From contig NZ_CP137079.1 in assembly GCF_033170155.1 (NCBI RefSeq), positions 3,038,001-3,102,000 on the forward strand: DNA of 64,000 nt, in the 5' to 3' direction. The notes below the pieces were generated by a model that searched no databases, was not told the origin of the DNA, and was given only the letters and a program-made list of their open reading frames with translations. The first letter of the stretch is position 1; the number at the start of each line of letters is the position of its first letter. The position numbers and the translations under genes are program-made. Shown here piece by piece: positions 17,436 to 26,217 of this stretch. The DNA comes from Raineyella sp. W15-4 (lineage in GTDB: Bacteria; Actinomycetota; Actinomycetes; Propionibacteriales; Propionibacteriaceae).

Positions 17436-18866
17436 ATGACGCTGCACCCCGCGACCGTCCGCGTCCTCGACGAGTGGTTGCTGCGCACCCAGCGCGCCGG
17501 CCGGGTCCCGTCGCTGTCGGCAGCGGTCGCCCGCGGTGGTGAGCCCGTCTGGGCGGGGACGGTCGGCGTGCACGACCCGGCCCGACCCACCGCATCGACC
17601 GGGGCGGGCGCGGCGACCGGGGCCACCACCGGCACCCGCTACCGGATCGGCTCGATCACCAAGCCGCTGGTGGCGGTCGCCGTGCTGCAACTGGTCGCCG
17701 AGGGACGACTCGACCTGGAGGCCCCGCTCGGCGAGATGCTGCCGGAGGCCCCGTCGCGGAGAGCCTCGGTCGCCGAGCATCTGGACCACACCTCCGGTCT
17801 CGCGGCCGAGCCTCCCGGGTCGTGGTGGGAGCGCTCCCCCGGCCCCTCCTGGGCCGAGCTCGTCGCCACCCCGCCGCCGCTGCTCACCGCCCCGGGCCGG
17901 CGGCATCACTACTCCAACACCGGCTACGCCGTCCTCGGCCACCTGCTCGAAGTGCTCGACGGGGCACCCTGGGAGGCGGTCCTGCAGCGCCGGGTCCTCG
18001 ATCCGCTCGGTCTCGGGCACACCGGCCCGGTCGCCGACGCCTCCTCGGCGACCGGGGTGGCGGTGCATCCGTTCGCCGACGTCTGGCATCCCGAACCGGT
18101 CGTCGACCACCGGGCGATGGGCCCCGCCGGGGCGCTGTGGTCGACGCCGACGGACCTGGTGCGGTTCGGCTCCTGGACCCTGGGGCTGGTGCCGACGGAA
18201 CGTACGGTGCTGCCCGCCGAGCTGCTCGCGCAGATGTACGAGCCGCGCGCGCTGGCCGACACCCCGGACGCCCCGTGGGTGAGTGCCCATGGCCTGGGTC
18301 TGCAGATCGTCAACCACGGCGGGGGCCGGCGCTGGGGGCACGGCGGCTCGGTGCCCGGTTTCACCGCCGAGCTGTGGTGCGACCCGCAGTCCGGCGACGT
18401 CGGCGCGGTGTGCGCCTCGGCGACCCATCCGGTCGGCGCCGCCCACGGTCTGCTGGACCTGCTCGCCGCCACCCAACCGGCGCCGGCCCGGCCGTACGCC
18501 CTCGATCCCGCCCAGGCCGGCGTCGCGGGGCTCTGCGGGGTCTGGTACTGGGGGCCGAACCCCTACACGCTCACCGCCCTCCCGGCGGTGGGCCCGGGAC
18601 GGTCGGTGCGGCTGGCCCTCGCCCCGCTGTCCGGCGGCCGACGCGAGACGACGTTCGAGCGGGTCGGTGGGGCGTCTCCGTGGGGCGCGACACCTTCCTG
18701 GGTGGGGGTGGCCGGCGACTACTGGCTCGGCGAGGAACTGCGCCCGCTGGCCCGGGACGGTGCCGAGCCGTACGCCCTCGACATCGGCACCTTCCTGTTC
18801 ACCCGCGCGCCGTACGAGCCCGGGACCGGCACACCGGGCGCCCACCCGGAGGACGCCTGGCGCTGA
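17436..18866 (+). CDS. Beta-lactamase-family serine hydrolase (class C/PBP-like)
   Basis: The 476-residue protein has the three motifs of the serine beta-lactamase/DD-peptidase fold: S73-I-T-K76, Y159-S160-N161 and an HGG triad (WGHGGSVPGF, near residue 305). Members include D-aminopeptidases, esterases and EstB-type hydrolases, and sequence alone does not separate these. No signal peptide is evident, so it is likely cytoplasmic and not a resistance beta-lactamase. The C-terminal ~120 residues form an extra domain (LCGVWYWGPNPYTL), seen in several actinobacterial relatives. It converges with the GH16 gene, with 6 bp between stop codons. Confidence 0.85.
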   Translation: MTLHPATVRVLDEWLLRTQRAGRVPSLSAAVARGGEPVWAGTVGVHDPARPTASTGAGAATGATTGTRYRIGSITKPLVAVAVLQLVAEGRLDLEAPLGEMLPEAPSRRASVAEHLDHTSGLAAEPPGSWWERSPGPSWAELVATPPPLLTAPGRRHHYSNTGYAVLGHLLEVLDGAPWEAVLQRRVLDPLGLGHTGPVADASSATGVAVHPFADVWHPEPVVDHRAMGPAGALWSTPTDLVRFGSWTLGLVPTERTVLPAELLAQMYEPRALADTPDAPWVSAHGLGLQIVNHGGGRRWGHGGSVPGFTAELWCDPQSGDVGAVCASATHPVGAAHGLLDLLAATQPAPARPYALDPAQAGVAGLCGVWYWGPNPYTLTALPAVGPGRSVRLALAPLSGGRRETTFERVGGASPWGATPSWVGVAGDYWLGEELRPLARDGAEPYALDIGTFLFTRAPYEPGTGTPGAHPEDAWR

Positions 18867-18872
18867 GGTCGG

Positions 18873-20258
18873 TCAGCGCACCCACCATTTCTGGTTCGCC
18901 GTGCCGGCGCAGTCCCACAGCTGCAGGGGTGCGCCGTTGCCGGCGTTCCATCCGGTGACGTCCACGCAGCGGTTGGCCTGCCGGCTCACCAAGTCGGCGG
19001 AACCGTTCAGGATGAACTGCTCCGACGGCCGGCCGTCACAGGTCGACAGCTGCAGCCGGGTGCCGTTCGCCGTGCCACTCCCGACGGTGTCCATGCACAG
19101 TCCCAGGCTGCGGATCGTGCCGTCGGTCGCGTGGGTCCACTGCTGCGACGCCAGGGAGCTGTAGCAGTCCCAGGTGTGCAGGGGCGTGCCGGGCACTGCC
19201 AGACCCTGGTCCACGTCGATGCACTTGCCGGCGTAGCCGGTGAGCTGACCCGTCGTCCCCACGTGCGGCCCGGTCGCGGTGGGTGTTGCCGTCGGGGTCG
19301 GCGTCGGCGTCACCGTGGGAGTGGGGGCCGGGGTGGCCGTCGGGGTCGGGGTGGCCGTCGGGGTCGGGGTGGCACTGGGGGTCGGGCTCGGGGTCGGTGA
19401 CGAGGTCAGGTCGTACACCCGTACGTAGTCCACCAGCATCTGCTGTGGGAAGCTGCTCGTCGCGTCCGGGTCACCCGGCCAGCTGCCGCCGACCGCGACG
19501 TTGAGCAGCATGAAGAACGGCTTGTCGAAGACCCAGGTGCCGCCGTTCAGGTCCGCGGGCGTCTTGGTCAGGTAGGCGACGTCGTCGAGGTACCAGGTGA
19601 TCCGGTCCGGCCCCCACTCCACGGCGTAGGTGTGGAACCCGTCGCCGAGCGCCGCCCCGTTGGGCAGAGTGGAACTGCCGTGCACCAGGTTCCCGACCAC
19701 CGGGTTGAAGCCCGGGCCGTGGATGCTCCCCCACACCGTGCCCGGCTCCCGGCCGATGTTCTCCATGATGTCGATCTCTCCGGACCCGGGCCACGGGTTG
19801 CTGGGGATGTCGTTGCCGAGCATCCAGAAGGCGGGCCAGATCCCCTGTCCCTTCGGGATCTTGATCCGGGCCTCGTACCGCCCGTACGTGTGGGCGAAGG
19901 TCCCCAGGGTCAGCAACCGTCCGGAGGTGTAGGTGCACCGGCCACCCGCACAGGAGGGATCCCACCGCCCGTCATTGCGGGCTTCGATGACGAGATTGCC
20001 CTGGCCGTCGAGGAAGGTGTTGTTGTTGCCGTCGGTGTAGTACTGCAGCTCCTGGTTGCCCCAGCCGTTGCCGCCGACGTCGTGGCGCCACTTGGCCGGG
20101 TCCGGGGCAGCCCCCTGGGAGCCGTTGAAATCGTCGGCCCACACCAGGGTGCGGGTCTGGGCATCGGCGGGGGCTCCCCCGGCAGTGGTCATCGCCAGCC
20201 CTGCCATCAGGACGACGAGCAGGGCCACGATCCTGCGTGTGGCTGGTGAGGTGGGCAT
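18873..20258 (-). CDS. Secreted GH16 beta-glucanase with ricin-type (CBM13) lectin domain
   Basis: The 461-residue secreted enzyme should cleave beta-1,3 or mixed-linkage glucans. It has a signal peptide (cleavage probably near A33), a GH16 domain (about 38-280) with the catalytic E161-I-D163-I-M-E166, a Pro/Thr/Ala linker with a TPT-type repeat, and a C-terminal beta-trefoil ricin lectin domain with QxW-like repeats (SQQWTHA, NQKWWVR). AGGAG precedes the ATG at 20258. It is followed on the other side by a paralogue with catalytic residues at identical positions, pointing to tandem duplication. The divergent operon makes a beta-glycan-type polymer, so a trimming or turnover role is attractive but unproven. 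Confidence 0.92.
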   Translation of the reverse strand: MPTSPATRRIVALLVVLMAGLAMTTAGGAPADAQTRTLVWADDFNGSQGAAPDPAKWRHDVGGNGWGNQELQYYTDGNNNTFLDGQGNLVIEARNDGRWDPSCAGGRCTYTSGRLLTLGTFAHTYGRYEARIKIPKGQGIWPAFWMLGNDIPSNPWPGSGEIDIMENIGREPGTVWGSIHGPGFNPVVGNLVHGSSTLPNGAALGDGFHTYAVEWGPDRITWYLDDVAYLTKTPADLNGGTWVFDKPFFMLLNVAVGGSWPGDPDATSSFPQQMLVDYVRVYDLTSSPTPSPTPSATPTPTATPTPTATPAPTPTVTPTPTPTATPTATGPHVGTTGQLTGYAGKCIDVDQGLAVPGTPLHTWDCYSSLASQQWTHATDGTIRSLGLCMDTVGSGTANGTRLQLSTCDGRPSEQFILNGSADLVSRQANRCVDVTGWNAGNGAPLQLWDCAGTANQKWWVR

Positions 20259-20316
20259 GGTGTTCTCCTGGGTGCGTGGTGCTCGGCGGTGGAGGTGAGA
20301 GGCTCGACGGCGGAGG

Positions 20317-21600
20317 TCATGGGACCGCTGTCCAGCGCTGGTTGGCACTGCCGGCGCAGCTCCAGAGCTGGAGGACCGCACCGTTCTGGGTGGAGAAGTC
20401 GGAGACGTCGAGGCATTTCCCGGAGGCCTCGGCGATGATCGCCCGGTCGGCAGGGTCGTAGCGGAACCGTTGCTCCGGGCCGGTGCCGCAGGCGGCGACC
20501 TCCAGCGGGGTGCCGTCCTCCCCGCGACCGTCCGTCGGGGTCAGGCAGGAGCCCAAGACACGCAGGGTGCCGTCGGATTGCAGGGTCCACCGCTGGCTGT
20601 CGACCGGCAGGCACTGCCACAGGTGGACGGGGGTCCCCGGGGCCGACTGCCCGTCCTTGAGGTCGAGGCAGTTGTCGCCGTAGCCCCGCAGTTGCACGGC
20701 GCTGCCGACCGGCAGCTGGGTCGAGGCAGTGTCGGCGGCGGAGCTCGCCCCCGGCCGGTCGTAGACCCGGACGTAGTCGACCTCCAGGCGCAGCGGGAAG
20801 GCGGTGCTCGCGTCGGGCGGCCCGGGCCACACCCCGCCGATGGCGAGGTTGAGGAGCAGGAAGTAGGGCTTGTCGAAGACCCACGGCTTGTCGCCCAGCT
20901 CGGAGCGCTCCATCCGGCCGTACGTCCGGCCGTCGACGGACCAGCTGATGGTGTCGGGGCCCCAGTCCACCGCGTACGTGTGGAAGCCGTCGGAGAGGGC
21001 TCCGTCACCCGGCAGGGTGTACGGGCGGGTGACCGATCCGGTGCCCGAGTACTCGGGGCCATGGGCGCTGCCGTGCAGCGTGCCGGGTTCCTGGCCGACG
21101 TGCTCCATCACGTCGATCTCCCCGGAGGCCGGCCACGGGTGCGCGGCGATGTCGTCACCCAGCATCCAGAAGGCCGGCCAGGTCCCGGTCCCGGCGGGGA
21201 CCTTCATCCTGGCCTCGTACCTGCCGTAGGTGTGGCTGAACCGGCCGGCCGAGATCAGCCGGCCCGAGGTGTAGGTGCAGGTCCCGTAGTGGCACTGGTA
21301 ACCCGCCGGGTTCTCCCGGCGCCCCTCGATGACCAGGTGGCCCTGCCCGTCGAGGAAGGTGTTGGCAGCGCCGTCGGTGTAGTACTGCAGCTCGTCGTTG
21401 CCCCACCCCTGGCCACCGACGTCGTTCTTCCATTTCGAGGCGTCCGGGGCGGATCCCGCGGCGCCATCGAATTCGTCCGACCAGATCAATGGACCGGCCG
21501 GCGGCTCGGCGGTCCGGGTACGCGTGATCAGGACAGCCGTCAGCAACCCCACGGCCAGGACGCCGGAGGTGACAAGCAACAGCAGGCGAGACGTGCGCAC
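20317..21600 (-). CDS. Secreted GH16 beta-glucanase with ricin-type lectin domain, paralogue 2
   Basis: The 427-residue paralogue of the adjacent gene has a non-cleaved or lipoprotein-free N-terminal membrane helix (LLLLVTSGVLAVGLLTAVLI). The GH16 domain again has E161-I-D163-V-M-E166, a short linker replaces the Pro/Thr tract, and the C-terminal trefoil has SQRWTLQ and NQRWTAV repeats. The N-terminal helix lacks a clear cleavage site, so the enzyme may stay membrane anchored, unlike its neighbour. The GTG at 21600 is the only reasonable start. It lies 58 bp upstream of the first GH16 gene and they probably share a transcript. The 763-bp gap to the GT2 operon holds the divergent promoters. 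Confidence 0.9.
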   Translation of the reverse strand: MRTSRLLLLVTSGVLAVGLLTAVLITRTRTAEPPAGPLIWSDEFDGAAGSAPDASKWKNDVGGQGWGNDELQYYTDGAANTFLDGQGHLVIEGRRENPAGYQCHYGTCTYTSGRLISAGRFSHTYGRYEARMKVPAGTGTWPAFWMLGDDIAAHPWPASGEIDVMEHVGQEPGTLHGSAHGPEYSGTGSVTRPYTLPGDGALSDGFHTYAVDWGPDTISWSVDGRTYGRMERSELGDKPWVFDKPYFLLLNLAIGGVWPGPPDASTAFPLRLEVDYVRVYDRPGASSAADTASTQLPVGSAVQLRGYGDNCLDLKDGQSAPGTPVHLWQCLPVDSQRWTLQSDGTLRVLGSCLTPTDGRGEDGTPLEVAACGTGPEQRFRYDPADRAIIAEASGKCLDVSDFSTQNGAVLQLWSCAGSANQRWTAVP

Positions 21601-22363
21601 ACCCCAGTCAATACCAAGGGGACACCCGGATGGTCAATTCTTCCCTCCACCGGAGGCGGTGAATTCACTCCCCATTCACTTGATTCCCATCCTTGCCACA
21701 GTATCGGAACCAGGATTTCACATATCCTTCACAACCCAGCCAACCCCGGCGACACCCGGTAGCACCCGGCCACTTCGCCACCCCCGGGACGACCCGGGGT
21801 GACGGACCGACAGAACCACCCCGACCACCGCGCCGAACAGCCGATCTGAATACATTTCCCCTTGTCAATGCGGTATATCCCGGGTTGGACAGGACCTCTG
21901 CGCCCGACCCGCGCGACCACCTGACCGGCCACGAACCCTCCACCCGCCCCAGCGACACCCCACCCCACACCCCCTCCGTGCCGCACAGTGGAACGAAATT
22001 CAACACTCGTCCACCCCGCCCGATCCGCGTGAATTGGATCATCCGGCGACCCCGACACCAGAATTCGCATGGCCCGACCGTCGTCACCCCACTAGCCTTT
22101 CGACCCCCGATCCCCATACCCTTTAGACGTCAGCCCGCAGCGTTGCGGGAAATTAATCCCGTAATTCGCAGCCCGCCACCATCGGAGTTCTCACCGATGT
22201 CCAGCCCGGGCCGCTTCTGTGTACCCATCGGGCGTTGCGATGACCGCGCTCCCGAACCGGCACAACGCCGGATTCCACAGCCATTCCACAGCAATCTGGG
22301 GGCCACGATGCTGAACGACAACCGTCGACCGAACCACAGACCGAAGCGGTATGGAGGTGCCCG
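21601..22363. other. Long AT-richer gap upstream of the GT2 operon
   Basis: This 763-bp interval between divergent GH16 and GT2 units is less GC-rich than its surroundings and lacks the codon bias of real genes. A plus-strand frame covering most of it (TTG at 21693 to 22367) is Pro/Arg-rich with poor third-position GC and is not accepted as a gene. Its last part, ATG 22308 to TGA 22365-22367, would encode a 19-residue Arg/Asn-rich peptide that overlaps the GT2 start as ATGA and is preceded by GGGGG, so a coupled leader peptide is possible. The interval's length suggests a complex promoter or long 5' leader controlling polysaccharide synthesis. Confidence 0.5.
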
Positions 22364-24292
22364 ATGAGCGATCGTCGGCTGCTCCTCGTCAGGATCATCG
22401 GCCTGGCCGTGGTCGCGTTCGGACTCACCTACATCAGCTGGCGCTGGACCCAGACGATCGCCTGGAAGGCCTGGTTCATCGCCGTACCGCTGGTGGTCGC
22501 CGAGACCTACAGCCTGGGGGAATCGATCCTCTACAGCCTGACCATGTGGAACGCGAGGCGTCGGCCGGCACCGCCGGAGCCGGCCCGCGATCACACCGTC
22601 GACGTGTTCATCACCACCTACAACGAGCCGCTGGAGCTGGTGTTGAAGACCGCGCTCGCCGCGCGGAACATGACCTACCCGCACAAGACCTGGATTCTCG
22701 ACGACGGCAACCGACCGGAGTTCCAGCGGGCCGCCGAGCTGATCGGGGTCGGCTACATCGTCCGCGGCGCGGAGTGGGACGGCCGGCAACGCTACGCGAA
22801 AGCCGGCAATGTCAACAACGCGCTGAGTCGCACCACCGGCGAGTTCGTCGCCATCCTGGACGCCGACCAGGTGCCGGACGACCGCTTCCTCGACCGGGTG
22901 CTGGGCTATTTCACCGACCCCGACGTGGCCTTCGTGCAGACGCCCCAGCAGTTCTGGAACGTCCCGCCCCGCGACCCGTTGGGCAGCCAGGCGGAGCTGT
23001 TCTACGGCCCGATCCAGCAGGGCAAGGACGGCTGGGACGCGGCTTTCTTCTGCGGGTCTAACGCGGTCCTGCGCCGCGAAGCGCTGATGTCGCTCGGCCT
23101 GAGCCGCTACACCCGGGAGGCCGCCGGCCGGACCCGGGAGGCGCTGGTCCGCTCCCGCAAGCGGCTGCAGAACCTGATCAGCGAGAACAGTACCCGCGAG
23201 CCCGGCCGGCTGCCGCTGCTGGAGCGGGCGCTGGACGCCGTCGCGGTGGCCGAGGACCAGCTCCGTCATGGCGTCACCCTGGCCGAGATCACCTTCGAGT
23301 TGCGCCGGGCCTTCCACACCGTCACCGCCGCCGATCCGCTCACCGGCCGGCACCTGGTGCCGGAGTTCGAGGCGATCCTCGAGACCGTGGACGTCGCGCG
23401 GACCGACCAGGCCCTGGCGGTGCACGCGCTCGACACCAGTTCCATCACCGAGGACATGGCCACCGCCATGCACCTGCATGCAATGGGCTGGACCAGCGTC
23501 TACCACCACGAAGTGCTCGTCCGCGGGCTCGCCCCGGAGGACGCCGAGACCATGCTGTCCCAGCGCCAGCGCTGGGCGGCCGGGTCGATGCAGGTGTTCT
23601 TCAAGGACAACCCGCTCTTCGTCCGTGGCCTGACCCTGGCCCAGCGCCTGATGTACCTGGCCACCATGACCAGCTACCTCAACGGCTTCGCCGCGCTGGC
23701 GTACGTCGCCGCTCCGGTCATCTTTCTGGTCTTCGGCATCTTCCCGCTGCAGGCCAGCCCGCTGACCTTCTTCCTGCTGTTCCTGCCGTTCTTCGGCGCC
23801 TGCCAGCTCCTCTTCCAGGTCGCCGCGAACGGTGCCGGCGGCCTGTGGCGGGGCCAGCAGATGTCCTTCGCCCTGTTCCCGACCTGGATCCAGGCGACCC
23901 TCTCGGGAGCCGCGGCCACCTTCCTCGGTCGGCACCTGAAGTTCTCCGTCACCGCGAAGAACCGGCAGGCCAACGCCACCAGCTTCCGCCACGTACGTCC
24001 CCAGCTCGCGGTGATGGCGCTGCTCGTCATCGCGTCGGGCATCGGGATCACCCGCGTCGTCCTTGGGCTGGCCCCGCTCTATCCCACCCTGATCACGCTG
24101 GTCTGGGTGGTGGTGGACCTCGCCCTGCTGGGCGTGGTCATCGGGGCCGCCCGCTACCCCGGGCCGGGGCAGGACCTGACCGAGCCGGCACCCTACTCAC
24201 ACGCCGAGCTGTACCGCACCCTCGACCACCTCGAGGTCGCCTTCCCGCTGCCGACGACCGCCGGCACGACCCCGACCGTCCCGACCCACTGA
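22364..24292 (+). CDS. Cellulose-synthase-like processive GT2 glycosyltransferase with helical insertion
   Basis: The 642-residue membrane GT2 should polymerise and export a beta-linked glycan. Two membrane helices (6-25, 36-58) precede a GT-A domain with TTYNEPLELVLKTALAA, DDG (113-115), DAD (166-168), FCGSNAVLRREAL (229-241), TED (362-364) and QRQRW (400-404). At least four membrane segments follow. In ordinary CesA/BcsA proteins about 15 residues join the GSNAVLRR loop to TED; here about 115 extra residues (246-358), mostly charged helix, are inserted. No PilZ motif follows the membrane part, so c-di-GMP control as in BcsA is not evident. GGAGGT precedes the ATG. The polymer could be cellulose, mixed-linkage glucan or mannan. 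Confidence 0.88.
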   Translation: MSDRRLLLVRIIGLAVVAFGLTYISWRWTQTIAWKAWFIAVPLVVAETYSLGESILYSLTMWNARRRPAPPEPARDHTVDVFITTYNEPLELVLKTALAARNMTYPHKTWILDDGNRPEFQRAAELIGVGYIVRGAEWDGRQRYAKAGNVNNALSRTTGEFVAILDADQVPDDRFLDRVLGYFTDPDVAFVQTPQQFWNVPPRDPLGSQAELFYGPIQQGKDGWDAAFFCGSNAVLRREALMSLGLSRYTREAAGRTREALVRSRKRLQNLISENSTREPGRLPLLERALDAVAVAEDQLRHGVTLAEITFELRRAFHTVTAADPLTGRHLVPEFEAILETVDVARTDQALAVHALDTSSITEDMATAMHLHAMGWTSVYHHEVLVRGLAPEDAETMLSQRQRWAAGSMQVFFKDNPLFVRGLTLAQRLMYLATMTSYLNGFAALAYVAAPVIFLVFGIFPLQASPLTFFLLFLPFFGACQLLFQVAANGAGGLWRGQQMSFALFPTWIQATLSGAAATFLGRHLKFSVTAKNRQANATSFRHVRPQLAVMALLVIASGIGITRVVLGLAPLYPTLITLVWVVVDLALLGVVIGAARYPGPGQDLTEPAPYSHAELYRTLDHLEVAFPLPTTAGTTPTVPTH

Positions 24293-24318
24293 CCGCCCTG
24301 CTCACTGAAGGAGTCACC

Positions 24319-24747
24319 ATGTCCCTCACCACCATGACCCCGCTCCACTCCGCGGGTGAGCTCGTGCCCGCCGGGATGTTCGCCCTCGATGTGTCCGTCT
24401 CGGGCACCCTCGATGCGTCCGCCGTGCTGGAGATCAGGGAAGCCATCATCAGCTACCTCGGCGACGGCCCGTGCCTGGTGCTGGTCAACGTCACCGGCAT
24501 CGACCGGGTGGCCGCCTCCGGCCTGGCCGGCACCCTCGAGCTGCTGCACCTGACCCGGATGCACGGCGGGGACCTGCGTCCGTACGGCTCCTCCCCTGCG
24601 GTGGCCCAGGCCCGGTCCGCCGTGGCCTTCGGCGAGATCTACCGGGTCTACCCCAGCCGCGACCTGGCGCTGCGGGGTCACGTCGACCGGATCGCCGATC
24701 CCGGCCGCGCCCGGCGCCGGTTCGGCCGGCGGGAGGGCCGGCGATGA
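24319..24747 (+). CDS. STAS-domain protein
   Basis: The 142-residue protein is a single STAS fold like anti-sigma-factor antagonists (SpoIIAA/RsbV). It has FALDVSVSGTLDASAVLEIREAI, then LVLVNVTGIDRVAASGLAGTLELLH, where S67 aligns with the phosphorylatable serine and the preceding acidic/serine residue is Ala. The last ~25 residues are an Arg-rich basic tail. GAAGGAG lies before the ATG. It follows the GT2 gene by 26 bp and overlaps the GH26 start by ATGA, so it is locked into a polysaccharide operon, with no anti-sigma kinase in the window. A direct role in switching or scaffolding the synthase is inference. Confidence 0.8.
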   Translation: MSLTTMTPLHSAGELVPAGMFALDVSVSGTLDASAVLEIREAIISYLGDGPCLVLVNVTGIDRVAASGLAGTLELLHLTRMHGGDLRPYGSSPAVAQARSAVAFGEIYRVYPSRDLALRGHVDRIADPGRARRRFGRREGRR

Positions 24748-26060
24748 GAAGACGGGGACATCGCCTCCCGGAGCCGCCCGCGGACGACCGGGACAGCACC
24801 GGCGGCGATCCGTTGGGCACCACCCCGACACCGGACACCTCCCGCGACGACGCACCGGCCTACATCGGCACGCCCAGCCAGCGGCGCCGCCGGGCCCGGA
24901 TCGCGGCCCCGCTCGCGGCGATGGCGCTGGCCGTCGCCGCGGTGGGGATCGGTGCCACCAAGGCCATCCCGGCGGTGAACGACATCACCCGGTGTGATGT
25001 CCGGGCGGCGGCCATGGTGCCGACCGACGGCGTCCTGCTCGGGGTGAACCTCGACTGGAAGACCCAGTCGCTGGCCGATCACCGGAGCAACCTGGGGCAC
25101 CCGCCGGCGGTCGTCGTGCAGTTCTCCGACATCCCGTACGACGACGCGACCTGGCAGCACACCGTGCACGCGGCCGAGCAGGTCCGTCAGAACGGCGGGA
25201 TCCTGCTGCTCACCCTCGAGCCACACGCCGGTCTCGACGCGATGAGTGACGCGGTGATCGGCCGGCTCGCCGCCGACCTGCGCGCCCTCAACGATGACGG
25301 CACCCCGGTGATCGTCCGGTTCGCCCACGAGATGAACGGCTCCTGGTACGCCTGGGGCCAGCAGCCGGCGCACTACATCGAGGTCTTCCGGAAGGTCGCG
25401 GACGCAGTGCACAGCCAGGCGCCGGGCACGTCGATGATGTGGGCACCCAACTACGGTGGCGGCTATCCCTTCACCGGTGGGCAATTCGCGGCGCGCCCCG
25501 GCACCGCGGACTTCGCGGCCCTGGACACCGACCACGACGGCAAGCTGACCATGGCCGACGACTCGTACGCCCCGTACTATCCCGGCGACCAATATGTCGA
25601 CTGGGCCGGGGTCTCGCTCTACCACTGGGGGAACAAGCGCCCCTGGGGCAACAACGAGATCCCGGAGCCGGACAAGTTCGAGGCCATGCTCACCGGCCGG
25701 TACGACGGCTCGGCGGGCGACGACTCGGCGATCCCCGACTTCTACCAGGTGTACGGCGTGGACCACCACAAGCCGATCGCCATCCCCGAGACCTCGGCCA
25801 TCTACACGCCGTCCCGGCCCGGGGATTCGGAACTGGCGATCAAGCAGGCGTGGTGGCGGCAGGTCTTCTCCGCCGATCTACCCACCCGCTACCCCCAGGT
25901 GAAGATGATCAACTGGTTCGAGTGGCGCAAGTACGAGGTCGAGATCAACGACACCGTCGACTGGCGGGCCTCCGACTCCACCGCCACCCGCGAAGCGTTC
26001 CGGGCCGACCTGCCGTCGTGGGTGCGGTACGCGGACCAGCTGCAGCTCTGCGGCCACTGA
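24744..26060 (+). CDS. Membrane-anchored GH26 family glycoside hydrolase
   Basis: The 438-residue protein has a cytoplasmic basic N-terminus, one membrane helix (about 53-72, type II anchor) and an extracellular GH26 domain. RFAHEMNGSWYAWG places the acid/base glutamate at E196, and IAIPETSAIY places the nucleophile at E349; MWAPNYG is also typical. GH26 enzymes are beta-mannanases or beta-1,3-1,4-glucanases. An EF-hand-like DTDHDGKLTMADD segment (261-273) may bind calcium. Its start overlaps the STAS stop, completing the GT2-STAS-GH26 operon. By analogy with BcsZ in cellulose systems, it may edit or release the nascent polymer. Specificity cannot be fixed from sequence. Confidence 0.88.
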   Translation: MRRRGHRLPEPPADDRDSTGGDPLGTTPTPDTSRDDAPAYIGTPSQRRRRARIAAPLAAMALAVAAVGIGATKAIPAVNDITRCDVRAAAMVPTDGVLLGVNLDWKTQSLADHRSNLGHPPAVVVQFSDIPYDDATWQHTVHAAEQVRQNGGILLLTLEPHAGLDAMSDAVIGRLAADLRALNDDGTPVIVRFAHEMNGSWYAWGQQPAHYIEVFRKVADAVHSQAPGTSMMWAPNYGGGYPFTGGQFAARPGTADFAALDTDHDGKLTMADDSYAPYYPGDQYVDWAGVSLYHWGNKRPWGNNEIPEPDKFEAMLTGRYDGSAGDDSAIPDFYQVYGVDHHKPIAIPETSAIYTPSRPGDSELAIKQAWWRQVFSADLPTRYPQVKMINWFEWRKYEVEINDTVDWRASDSTATREAFRADLPSWVRYADQLQLCGH

Positions 26061-26161
26061 GGACGCCGACCCCAGACCTCGGCCGGCGCCGCAACGGCGC
26101 GGTTCGGCTGTGGCAGCAGCGCCCCCCAAGCTGCCGGATACCACGATGGCCCACCGGGCCG

Positions 26162-26204
26162 CACTCCGCCCCCGGCACCGTGGCTAGGTGCCGGGGGCGG
26201 AGTG
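26162..26204. terminator. Strong bidirectional hairpin terminator
   Basis: A perfect 18-bp stem (CACTCCGCCCCCGGCACC at 26162-26179 with 26187-26204) and 7-nt loop lies between the converging GH26 and hypothetical genes, 102 bp after the GH26 stop and 14 bp past the other. No strong T-tract follows on either strand, as is common in high-GC actinobacteria. Confidence 0.75.
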
Positions 26205-26217
26205 TCTGTTCGGCTGG

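Noticed and set aside
19265-19400. Tandem repeats resembling a regulatory array
   Set aside because: They encode the Pro/Thr linker of the GH16 protein.
21693-22367. 224-residue plus-strand frame in the gap before the GT2 gene
   Set aside because: TTG start, Pro/Arg-rich, poor third-position GC and no domain; treated as noncoding leader, with only its last 19 codons kept as a tentative peptide.
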